A DNA stretch of 18,896 nucleotides from positions 1-18,896 of the forward strand of contig CAJABS010000187.1 in NCBI GenBank assembly GCA_903938075.1, read 5' to 3'. This DNA is from an uncultured Chloroflexota bacterium. Lineage in GTDB: Bacteria > Chloroflexota > Limnocylindria > Limnocylindrales > Limnocylindraceae. The position numbers were made by a program, and so were the translations under genes. This document shows positions 6,960 to 14,157 of the stretch, piece after piece (position 1 is the stretch's first letter; each line of letters begins with the position of its first letter). The notes under the pieces were generated by a model that saw only the letters and a list, made by a program, of their open reading frames with translations, did no database searches and was not told the origin of the DNA.

Positions 6960-6996
6960 AGCCCCCTCGGCACGCATCGCTGCGACCGAGGGGGCT
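6960..6996 (-). terminator. Rho-independent-type terminator hairpin
   Basis: AGCCCCCTCGG (6960-6970) and CCGAGGGGGCT (6986-6996) are perfect 11-bp complements. Inside the loop CGCA (6973-6976) pairs with TGCG (6981-6984) around a TCGC tetraloop. It lies about 40 nt past the stop of the membrane-protein gene. The following minus-strand bases (CTCTTCGTTCC) are only moderately T-rich. Confidence 0.75.
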
Positions 6997-7034
6997 TCGG
7001 CTCCGCGTGGAGCGCGCTGTTGTGTGTGCTTGGC

Positions 7035-7814
7035 TTACTTCGCCGTGATGCGGCGGTAGAGCACTGAGCCCGACGCGTACGTAAAGACCAGGCCGACGCC
7101 GGTGCCGATCGAGCTACCAATGCCAGTTGGCAGCGAGCTCGTCAGCAGTCCGATGAGTGCGCCGATCGCCGTGAAGACGAATGCGCCGCCAAGGCTCCAG
7201 AAGAGGATCTTCATGAGGTGGCCCTGCGTGCGGCTCCACGAGGCCTTGATCGAATCAATGGCACCCATGCCGTCGGCTGCGAACCAGCCGGCCTGCCCGA
7301 GGCGCATCGACAGATAGATGAACACCACGAGGAAGAGGATGAACAACCCCGTTGTCACCCCGCCCGCGTTCGCGGCGACGGCTCCACCGATCACCACGAT
7401 CAGCCCAACGATGAAGATGCCCACCGTGGCGAGCGTCACCAAGAGGCCTGCGGCAAAGACCGAGAGACCACGCTGACCAATGACGGCAAACGCCTCACCA
7501 ATGGTTGGCGTGCCCGTCTTCGCCGACGTGGCAAGCGTTCCGTAGATCTGGCCGTACACGGCAATGAAGATGCCCGTAACGATCGAGATGCCCGAAGCGG
7601 TGGCGATTGGGCCGGCCATTGCGCCGATCGAGCCAGCGTTCTCAAACCCACCCACCAAGAGTGGCTTCAAGACCAGGTCGGTCGCGTAACCAACCGCGAC
7701 GCCGAGCACGATGATCGGCAGGCTGAAATAGGGCATGAAGAGCCCTCGAACAGCAGACGACACGAAGTCGCTAAAGCCGAGGTCCTTCCCTTTCTTTCCA
7801 TTGAGTAACGACAT
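7035..7814 (-). CDS. Multi-pass membrane protein, 259 aa
   Basis: About six hydrophobic segments are visible: near residues 26-46, 66-92, 116-148 (one or two passes), 152-170, 203-225 and 232-252. The cytoplasmic-looking stretch AIDSIKASWSRTQGHLMKIL (185-204) after an amphipathic helix resembles the repeated element of the membrane domain often annotated with glycerophosphodiester phosphodiesterases and in related DUF families; no phosphodiesterase catalytic domain is present. The ATG is well supported by a GGGAGGGAAC ribosome-binding site. A strong hairpin terminator follows. The upstream secreted beta-propeller gene is on the same strand, 75 bp away, so they could be co-transcribed. A function in envelope homeostasis is only a guess. 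Confidence 0.88.
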   Translation of the reverse strand: MSLLNGKKGKDLGFSDFVSSAVRGLFMPYFSLPIIVLGVAVGYATDLVLKPLLVGGFENAGSIGAMAGPIATASGISIVTGIFIAVYGQIYGTLATSAKTGTPTIGEAFAVIGQRGLSVFAAGLLVTLATVGIFIVGLIVVIGGAVAANAGGVTTGLFILFLVVFIYLSMRLGQAGWFAADGMGAIDSIKASWSRTQGHLMKILFWSLGGAFVFTAIGALIGLLTSSLPTGIGSSIGTGVGLVFTYASGSVLYRRITAK

Positions 7815-7889
7815 GTTCCCTCCCTAACTGCACGCTCAAGATGAGCGGGCTTCGGAGAGTATGGGGGCTGGTAGGTCGCTGTGGGCGCT

Positions 7890-9143
7890 TTAGGCGCGGC
7901 GGAGGAGCTGGGTGCCGGCGAGCGCCGTGAGGGCGGTCAGCGTGGCGAGCAGAATCACCATGTCAGTGGCCTGGCGGCTGTTGCCGTTGGTCGAGGGAAG
8001 AACGTCGCCCAGCACGGCGATGTAGTCAGTGCCGCCGGCGAGGATGGTGCTGGCGCCAACAATGGTTGCACCGCGATAGGTTGCCAGCGCACGTACCGTT
8101 CCACCGTTGGGCACGAGCGTCGCTGAGCCACCGTCTGTTGTATCGCAGGCATAGAGTCCATTTCCGCCAACCAGCAGCAGACCGCTGGAAGTTGTTGCCA
8201 GTGATCCCCACGTCGCGGTTGGTGTACCGAGTTCAGTCGTGCAGAGTGCGCGCCACGAGTTTCCACCGGTTCGCAGGTAGGCGCCCTGCCAACCAGAGGC
8301 GTAGAGTTCAGTGCCCGTGTTCAGTGCGCCATAGAAGGACACGGCTGGGGTGTCTTGCGCATACCAATTCGGTGTCTGCGTCGCATCAAAGCGTGCCAAC
8401 GAATTGGCGCCAGTTACGCCACCACCAGAACCAAAGTTGCCAACCACAAGTACGCCGCCATCGGGGTGCGCCACAACATTTGAAACGAAATCACTGAGCG
8501 CTGGACCACCTGCACCGTTATCACCGAGGCCGCTCCAGGACCACCCGCTCCCGGTGTAGGTGCCGTAGATCCCGAAGTCGAAGTTGCTGTCGCCGTTGGC
8601 ATTTAAGAAGTTGCCGCCAACGTAGAGCGGTCCACCTGGAATCTTCTCCACGGTGTAGACGGTCTTCGTAGGGTCAATGAGCTCGTTACTTGGGCAGGAG
8701 CCGAATCCTTCCCAGGTGCTCGTTGCAGTGGTAAACGTGGCGAGGTTGGTGCAGTCATTAACACCAATGTCGACGGTGTATTTGCCGCCCGCGTAGACAA
8801 CGCCAGCGTCAACGGCAATGTTGTAGATGGTTCCCGAGATGATCGATCCATCGGTGGCACCGGCCGGAGCGAGCGCCTCCCATGCCTGGCTCGCGGCGTC
8901 CCACTTCGCGATGCGGTCTGCAGCGGCAATGCCGGCGAAGTTGGTGAAGGCGCCGCCCACATACACATCGTCACCATCAACCGTGATCGCCCACACGGCG
9001 CCATTCGCCAGCGGGGCACTGGTCGTGCCGAAGATAGGGTTCCAGGTCAGGTCATCAATAGAGGGTGGGCTACTCGGCGCAGCCGTGACCACGAGGGCGA
9101 CGGCGGCAAGGACGGTGGCAACTAGCTGACGGGCTCGCTTCAT
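7890..9143 (-). CDS. Secreted beta-propeller-like protein with sortase-type C-terminal signal
   Basis: A 417-aa exported protein. Residues 1-22 are a signal peptide (basic MKRAR, then a hydrophobic Ala/Val core ending TAAP). The mature part repeats a YVGG-type strand motif: DDVYVGGAFTNFAG (58-71), VVYAGGKY (115-122), PLYVGGNFLNANG (172-184), VLVVGNFGSGGG (231-242) and LLLVGGNGLYACD (322-334), typical of Kelch or galactose-oxidase-like beta-propellers. The C-terminus has LPSTN (382-386), a hydrophobic helix (about 395-412) and RRA, the layout of a cell-wall sorting signal with N in place of the usual G. I chose ATG 9143 rather than an upstream start in the same frame because it starts at the signal peptide and lies 7 nt after TACAAT. 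No ligand or enzyme activity can be read from the sequence. Confidence 0.85.
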   Translation of the reverse strand: MKRARQLVATVLAAVALVVTAAPSSPPSIDDLTWNPIFGTTSAPLANGAVWAITVDGDDVYVGGAFTNFAGIAAADRIAKWDAASQAWEALAPAGATDGSIISGTIYNIAVDAGVVYAGGKYTVDIGVNDCTNLATFTTATSTWEGFGSCPSNELIDPTKTVYTVEKIPGGPLYVGGNFLNANGDSNFDFGIYGTYTGSGWSWSGLGDNGAGGPALSDFVSNVVAHPDGGVLVVGNFGSGGGVTGANSLARFDATQTPNWYAQDTPAVSFYGALNTGTELYASGWQGAYLRTGGNSWRALCTTELGTPTATWGSLATTSSGLLLVGGNGLYACDTTDGGSATLVPNGGTVRALATYRGATIVGASTILAGGTDYIAVLGDVLPSTNGNSRQATDMVILLATLTALTALAGTQLLRRA

Positions 9144-9150
9144 GCGGGGG

Positions 9151-9156
9151 ATTGTA
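9151..9156 (-). promoter_or_regulatory. -10 box TACAAT, leaderless promoter of the beta-propeller gene
   Basis: On the minus strand TACAAT is followed by 7 nt (CCCCCGC) and the ATG at 9143, without a Shine-Dalgarno. TTGTTA lies 14 nt further upstream, too close for an ideal -35. Confidence 0.6.
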
Positions 9157-9237
9157 GCGGCTCGACGTTGTAACAAATGATTTGGCTCCTGCCGTCGGGC
9201 AGGCCTGTGCCACACACCCGACACCCATTCCTGAAAA

Positions 9238-9246
9238 TGTGGATAA
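9238..9246 (+). other. Isolated consensus DnaA box (TGTGGATAA)
   Basis: The complement reads TTATCCACA, the high-affinity DnaA box. It lies in the 197-bp gap between the divergent beta-propeller and VWA genes. It is a single copy; no cluster or AT-rich unwinding region surrounds it, so this is not a replication origin. It may be a chance match or a DnaA-responsive promoter element. Confidence 0.3.
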
Positions 9247-9326
9247 CTCTCAGGATTCGCCCCCACAGCGGGCACAAAAGCGAGTAGGATTCGCATCCAC
9301 TTACTGACCGCGTATTGAAAACATTC

Positions 9327-9335
9327 AAGGGAGGA
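9327..9335 (+). promoter_or_regulatory. Strong ribosome-binding site of the VWA gene
   Basis: AAGGGAGGA lies 5 nt before the ATG at 9341 and fixes that start, which is also the first residue of the signal peptide. The site overlaps the end of a small inverted repeat, TTGAA-AACA-TTCAA (9315-9328). Confidence 0.75.
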
Positions 9336-9340
9336 CCGCC

Positions 9341-10861
9341 ATGACCCGCCTACGCATCGCCCTGGTTAGCCTTGCCGTGGCGCTTTCAATGTTCGCGCCG
9401 GCCGCTGCCCGACCGGTGGCTGCTGAGGACAGTGGCCTCGGACTCAGTGAGGTTGTTTTTGCCTTCGACTTCTCAGGTTCAATCTTTTGCTACAAGGACC
9501 GCCAGCCGATTCCGGCGAGCGAGTGCAAAGACCCGAATCTGAACGAGGACCTTGCAGACGCTGTTGACAGCCTTGCGGAGAAGATTCGCACCTACAGCGA
9601 GCAGTACACGAAGCGCGCAATTGAATTCAAGATTGTCAAATTTGGTAGCGGTGCGACAGTTATTGAAAAAGTATCCGGTGAGTCATGCGAAGGGAATACG
9701 AGGGATTCCGTCACACTACTTATTAACTGCCTAACTCAAATCGCGGATGACTATCGGGATCCGAAGAAGGAGCTAGGTGGAACTAAGTTTGTTCCCTCGC
9801 TTAACGAGCTTGTTGGCACCTCAGGTCGTTGCGGAATCATCCTCTTCACTGATGGCAAGCCCACCGATGAGGCCGCCGCCCTAAATCTTCGAAACAGTGG
9901 CAGCTATCAATGTGCAATTTTGCCAGTGGGCATTGAAAATCCATCAGCACCAGATACTGTTGATGACGAATTTTTGAAGGACCTCACGAAAGATACGTTT
10001 ACAGGTGCTGCGTGCAAGGTCACGACAAACTTTGAATGGGATAAACCCCCTGTATTCACCAATGGCCCTGATGCGGCGGACGCAATTGGTCGAGCCCTAG
10101 ACGCAATTGCGTGTCAGGTTCGCGTTCCACCACCGCTCTGCTTGACGGTTGCGGAATACGAATCAGTGCTCGTTACCCTCGGCCTCGTGCCTGAGCGTGG
10201 TGCTGGCGTTGAAAGTGGCCAGTATCCAGGAACGATTACGCCTACCCCGCAGACCAAGGGCTCGGAGGGGGATACGGTTGTGATCAGCACGGCGACCAGC
10301 GAGCCTCCGGCAAATTGCGTGCCCGCGCCGACGCCGACTCCAACTCCAACACCTACCCCGAGCCCATCCGAATGGACACCACCACCACTGCCGTGCATGG
10401 CTGATTCCCCAATGAGCTGGCTCGGCTGTAATCCATGGGCGTTGCTCCTCCTGCTCCTTCTTATTGGCGCACGCCTCTGGTGGATTGGCCGCGATCTGCA
10501 GGTTTCCATCAATGGACAAGAGGCCGTAGCCCTACGTGGTGGCACGAAGGTCGGGTTTGACCTCCACAACGGGAATGCCGAGCGTACCCCGAACCCAAAT
10601 GACGCCCAGGTCAAGATCACGCGCGCTTTCTTCCGGTTCTTCCCAGGAACGCGGCTAGATACGTCTGGCCTAACCGGTGAGGTTGGAGGCAAGCCGTCGA
10701 AGTTCGAACTGGGTAAGGAGCTTGATCTAGCGAGCGGCGCAAGTGCCGTCGTGCGCTATGGAAATCCACGGCCGTACCAAGACAGCAGCAACCCAGATGA
10801 GACTGCACCATCCGATTTTTCTGGAACGTCGCAGGGCGGCGGATCCAGCAGCGCGTTGTAG
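9341..10861 (+). CDS. Membrane-anchored secreted VWA-domain protein
   Basis: The 506-aa product has a signal peptide (1-28, cleavage near PVAA/ED). A von Willebrand factor A domain (about 36-260) keeps all metal-site residues: D43-x-S45-x-S47, T148 in GGTKF and D171 in FTDGKP. A linker contains (TP)5 at 331-340. One membrane helix (about 365-382, WALLLLLLLIGARLWWIG) is followed by a 124-aa tail. All 12 cysteines lie before the helix and none after, fitting an oxidised exterior and a reducing interior. The tail starts with a beta-rich stretch (LQVSINGQEAVALRGG, 386-401) and ends in a Ser/Gly-rich tract. VWA domains bind protein ligands through Mg2+. It is the first gene of the operon with the tubulin-like protein 24 bp downstream, so its tail may contact that protein. 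Confidence 0.93.
   Translation: MTRLRIALVSLAVALSMFAPAAARPVAAEDSGLGLSEVVFAFDFSGSIFCYKDRQPIPASECKDPNLNEDLADAVDSLAEKIRTYSEQYTKRAIEFKIVKFGSGATVIEKVSGESCEGNTRDSVTLLINCLTQIADDYRDPKKELGGTKFVPSLNELVGTSGRCGIILFTDGKPTDEAAALNLRNSGSYQCAILPVGIENPSAPDTVDDEFLKDLTKDTFTGAACKVTTNFEWDKPPVFTNGPDAADAIGRALDAIACQVRVPPPLCLTVAEYESVLVTLGLVPERGAGVESGQYPGTITPTPQTKGSEGDTVVISTATSEPPANCVPAPTPTPTPTPTPSPSEWTPPPLPCMADSPMSWLGCNPWALLLLLLLIGARLWWIGRDLQVSINGQEAVALRGGTKVGFDLHNGNAERTPNPNDAQVKITRAFFRFFPGTRLDTSGLTGEVGGKPSKFELGKELDLASGASAVVRYGNPRPYQDSSNPDETAPSDFSGTSQGGGSSSAL
10331..10360 (+). repeat. Thr-Pro codon repeat (five TP units)
   Basis: Five consecutive ACN-CCN pairs encode (TP)5, extending the stalk between the VWA domain and the membrane helix. 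The third positions vary (ACG CCG ACT CCA and so on), so it is kept for its protein sequence and is not a recent slippage product. Confidence 0.8.
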
Positions 10862-10872
10862 GCCAATAGGCG

Positions 10873-10880
10873 AGAGGAGA
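10873..10880 (+). promoter_or_regulatory. Ribosome-binding site of the tubulin-like gene
   Basis: AGAGGAGA lies 5 nt before the ATG at 10886, inside the 24-bp gap after the VWA stop, giving strong independent initiation within the operon. Confidence 0.7.
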
Positions 10881-10885
10881 GCACC

Positions 10886-13800
10886 ATGAGTTTCGGACAG
10901 CGCTTCATTTACGTAGGGGTCGGCGGTAGCGGTCAGACCATCGGGCGCGAGCTTGAGGGAATGCTCCGCAATCAGATCTGTGGACCAAATGGCAACAAGG
11001 CGCGCCTTGAAGAGAAGCGCCTGCCAGAACTGCGAGCGCATGAGCTCCCACGGTTCATTCAGACAATCTACGTAGACTTTGCTGAATCTGACTTGGCTGC
11101 AACTGCAACGTCGTTGCATTCGGATCCGAAGATCGTTGAGGCCACAGCAACATTCATTCATGCGTTGCCAAAGTTCTCAGCGTCGAACCAGATTACGAAT
11201 CAGCTCCGCACTGTCGAAGACGAGATCACCCGACCATGGTTGCCACCACGCGTGGGCGACTGGGGCACTGAGCCAACCTTCGCGCCACTCGCAGTGGGCG
11301 CTGGTCAGTACCCAACGATCGGACGTGCTGCACTATTCGCGATGCTGAGCGATCGCGGCACCGAAGGCCTCCTTGGCCAGTTCGACGTCGCCCTCGGTCG
11401 CATCACGAGCTCAAAGGGTGACCTTGAACGCTATAACCCAGGTGGTCAGGTCAGCGACAAGGTGATCATCCTCGTCGGTGGATCGCTCTCCGGCGGTACT
11501 GGCGGCGGAACGATGTACGACATCATCCAGTTGATCACTTATCGCGCTACCCAGCGCCTCGGAGCCGACGTCACGGTGGTGCCACTCGTCGCCCTTCCAC
11601 GAAACTTTGACTCGGTCCTTGGCGAGGCGAAGCGACGCTCTAGCCGGCTTAATGCCGCGCGCGGCCTCGCTGACCTTGGCGCGCTGATTGACGTGCAGAA
11701 CGCACCGCCACCAACGAAGCAGAAGCCTGTTCGCTACCCGAACAAACTCTCCTTTGAGATCCCTGCTGGTGTAGTCAAGTCGGCCTTCCTGTTCGACACG
11801 CCTGTTGACATGAAGGGGCAGCCGATTGAGCGATCAATTGCTCGCTTTGCACTCGACCTTGTCTCCGACGTTGAGTCTGCGAAGACCGGCGGAGTGAACT
11901 CAGCGTCGCAGCGCTACATGCCGCTTCTGGACAAGCTTGTAAACGACACCGGATTGCTGCAGCTTGACCACCCAACCTTTGTTGGCAAGCGACCATTTGC
12001 CATGGCGGCAACGGTTGAGATCCACGATGAGATGCGCGAAGTGGCAACACGGATTGCGGAAGACCTTTACGGGGACTACCTGATTGAGCAGGTGTTGCCG
12101 AAGCGCGCTGAAGCTGGTGCCTTGCCGAACCTGCGCGTTGCGTTTGCGCAGCAGCTCGGCATGCACGCTCCAACGCGTGCAATGTCGTCAACGGTCGCAT
12201 TTGATCGCCTGCGTTCGCAGGTTACCCAGGCTCGCAACAAGCGGGAGATGAATGACGGCTACGTAACCCTGAAAAACAAGGTCAACGAGTTCTGTGATTC
12301 GTCGACCCCAGGTGCGTTCTTTGCGGGCGCTCGGCTGAGCATGACAAAGGCGGCTCAGTCAATCAGCGCCGACGCGCTGAAACTGGGAAAAATTGCCCGC
12401 GACATTGCCCAGGCGCAGAAGTCGCCTGTGACAACGGTGCTAATCAATATGGAAGCGGCCTTCGGCGACATCGCCGTCGGTGAACTCCCATACCCGGCGC
12501 CTGCGAAGGTGTCGTACCCAGAGCTCAATGATCTCGTGGAGATTCCATGGCCAAACGTGTTCAAGCGTGTGCCACGCACAGGAATTGATAAGCGCCTGGA
12601 GTCAGCCGAAACGACCAAGATCTATGACGCCTGGAAGGCCTATCTGGCCACGCCAGAAGGCCAGGCAATTCGTAACCTTGCAAAGGAGGCCCAGGAGCGA
12701 ATCAAGCAGATGCTTGAAGCGCTTGAGGCGAAGGCAACCCAGTTCCGCGATGAGAAGGCCTCACGCCAGTCATCGCTCAAGACGGCGGCTCTCCTCAGCA
12801 ATTCACCAGATGCACAGGAGTACTACCGAGGAATTCTCGAGCGCACGCGCAACGCGCTGGCTGATGCTTACACCGTGGACGAGAAGACGAGTGCCGCGGT
12901 AGTACGCGCGGTCATCGTCGATGTTCAGGATGACGCCCTTAAGGGTTGGGAGCGCCAGGAGGCTGGCCGAGTCGACAAGCTGGCAGACAGCTTGATTGAG
13001 GGCCTGCAGCGCCGCGTGCATGATCTGTTGCAGACTAAGTCTGGGCTGTACACCAGCCTCAAGACACTTTTGGACAACGCAGAAGTTCGTCGGGATGCTG
13101 CTACGGCGGAAGATAGCGCCGTACAGCGGCTTGGCGCGATGATCTTGAATAAGGTCAACACCAGTTTGGTTCCGCCGGCCGTTTCAACCGAGGCTGAGAC
13201 ACGAATCACCGTGAGCTTCCCAGGGGACGATGCGCCGAAGAAGCGCGAGTGGCTGAAGAGCATTCTCTCGGAGAACCCGCTCGTCGCACCACACCTTGAA
13301 CGCTTGACCTACGTGCCTCGATCCGCCTCGGATTCGATTGCGGTCGGCATTTCAGTGGTTGGCCTTGGCCTGCTAGATGTGCCAGACGGCGCATCTTCCG
13401 TAAACACCTGGGTGAATGCTGCGCACTCGCCAAAGGGTACGGACCGACTGGCATGGCGCCAGCGACTCGGCTATAAGGACAGCATTGCGTTTGTAAACGC
13501 AGAAGGCCGAAGGGCGATGGTCCAACGGCTCATTGCTGCGGCATTCAATAAGCGGTTGCTGGCAGCGGATGCAGATCCTGCAGATAAGGACTCCTTTGTC
13601 ACGTTGAGCCTGCATTTCGGGAATCCCCAGGCAGAACCGATTCGTGTTCCGCTGCAGGGTGCTATGCCCGATAAGTTGGCCCAGCTACCTGATGCATTCT
13701 TGGAGACGGTGGCGGCAGAGTATGCCGCGGGTAACGGTCGCGGTGTCGGCCAGATCTTGACGGAACTCGCAGATTTGGTGCCCGACGGCGCGAAGACCGG

Positions 13801-14149
13801 GCGCCTGCCCAAGGCTGAAGCGGTACCGCCCCTGTTCAAAGCGTTCGTTGGGCGGCATTTTGAAACTGGCATCTCCCTTGCAGAGAACGAGCTGTCGGAG
13901 ATCACCGATCGAATCGACGAAATCCGTGCTCAGAAGAGCAAGGCAGGTGATGAAGGGTTTGAAGGTGAGCTACGCCTAAACGCTCTATTGGAGTACCAGA
14001 AGTTCTGGCTCGAAGATGTGCCGGCGGCGCTGCACTTGCCGTATCACATCCTCGGCTACAACTCGCTCTGGGATATCTGTAAGGCGACGTTCACAGAGAT
14101 CACGCCAAGCGATGGAAGCACGAGCGGCGCTGGCAAGAAGCGCAGCTAA
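10886..14149 (+). CDS. Tubulin/FtsZ-superfamily protein (Tubulin_2-like), 1087 aa
   Basis: Residues 7-16 (FIYVGVGGSG) form the first nucleotide-binding loop of the tubulin/FtsZ fold. Residues 198-209 (GGSLSGGTGGGT) contain the tubulin signature G-G-T-G-G-G-T that contacts the GTP phosphates. The following DIIQLITYRATQRLGADVTVVPLVALP (starting 212) fits the next helix and strand. This matches the Pfam family called tubulin-like (Tubulin_2). At 1087 aa it is far larger than FtsZ. Residues 590-740 are long charged helices, likely coiled coil, and the last 350 residues are unrecognised. There is no signal peptide or membrane segment and only three cysteines, so it is cytoplasmic. A GTP-binding, possibly polymerising scaffold under the membrane is the likely role. 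It lies between a VWA membrane protein and a 1284-aa polytopic protein, 8 bp from the latter. Confidence 0.9.
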   Translation: MSFGQRFIYVGVGGSGQTIGRELEGMLRNQICGPNGNKARLEEKRLPELRAHELPRFIQTIYVDFAESDLAATATSLHSDPKIVEATATFIHALPKFSASNQITNQLRTVEDEITRPWLPPRVGDWGTEPTFAPLAVGAGQYPTIGRAALFAMLSDRGTEGLLGQFDVALGRITSSKGDLERYNPGGQVSDKVIILVGGSLSGGTGGGTMYDIIQLITYRATQRLGADVTVVPLVALPRNFDSVLGEAKRRSSRLNAARGLADLGALIDVQNAPPPTKQKPVRYPNKLSFEIPAGVVKSAFLFDTPVDMKGQPIERSIARFALDLVSDVESAKTGGVNSASQRYMPLLDKLVNDTGLLQLDHPTFVGKRPFAMAATVEIHDEMREVATRIAEDLYGDYLIEQVLPKRAEAGALPNLRVAFAQQLGMHAPTRAMSSTVAFDRLRSQVTQARNKREMNDGYVTLKNKVNEFCDSSTPGAFFAGARLSMTKAAQSISADALKLGKIARDIAQAQKSPVTTVLINMEAAFGDIAVGELPYPAPAKVSYPELNDLVEIPWPNVFKRVPRTGIDKRLESAETTKIYDAWKAYLATPEGQAIRNLAKEAQERIKQMLEALEAKATQFRDEKASRQSSLKTAALLSNSPDAQEYYRGILERTRNALADAYTVDEKTSAAVVRAVIVDVQDDALKGWERQEAGRVDKLADSLIEGLQRRVHDLLQTKSGLYTSLKTLLDNAEVRRDAATAEDSAVQRLGAMILNKVNTSLVPPAVSTEAETRITVSFPGDDAPKKREWLKSILSENPLVAPHLERLTYVPRSASDSIAVGISVVGLGLLDVPDGASSVNTWVNAAHSPKGTDRLAWRQRLGYKDSIAFVNAEGRRAMVQRLIAAAFNKRLLAADADPADKDSFVTLSLHFGNPQAEPIRVPLQGAMPDKLAQLPDAFLETVAAEYAAGNGRGVGQILTELADLVPDGAKTGRLPKAEAVPPLFKAFVGRHFETGISLAENELSEITDRIDEIRAQKSKAGDEGFEGELRLNALLEYQKFWLEDVPAALHLPYHILGYNSLWDICKATFTEITPSDGSTSGAGKKRS

Positions 14150-14157
14150 GAGGGCGC

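Noticed and set aside
6455..7048. 197-aa plus-strand frame opposite trpS
   Set aside because: It is antisense to a clearly conserved gene, has no ribosome-binding site and no recognisable domain.
6929..7120. Longer trpS starts (6973 GTG or 7120)
   Set aside because: They would place a stable terminator hairpin and the end of the preceding gene inside trpS, and add a Pro/Arg-rich tail unlike any TrpS N-terminus.
7218..7808. 196-aa plus-strand frame opposite the membrane-protein gene
   Set aside because: Its His/Arg/Asp-rich composition is what the reverse complement of hydrophobic codons gives; there is no domain or start signal.
7833..7847. Small inverted repeat CGCTCA-AGA-TGAGCG between the beta-propeller and membrane-protein genes
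   Set aside because: A 6-bp stem without a T-run is too weak to call a terminator or operator.
9188..9203. Hairpin CCTGCC-GTCG-GGCAGG in the divergent intergenic region
   Set aside because: The stem is only 6 bp, there is no T-run, and it does not lie after any stop; it is insufficient for a terminator call.
9144..9296. Upstream extension of the beta-propeller gene to 9296
   Set aside because: It would bury the signal peptide 51 residues inside the protein and remove the fit with the TACAAT box.
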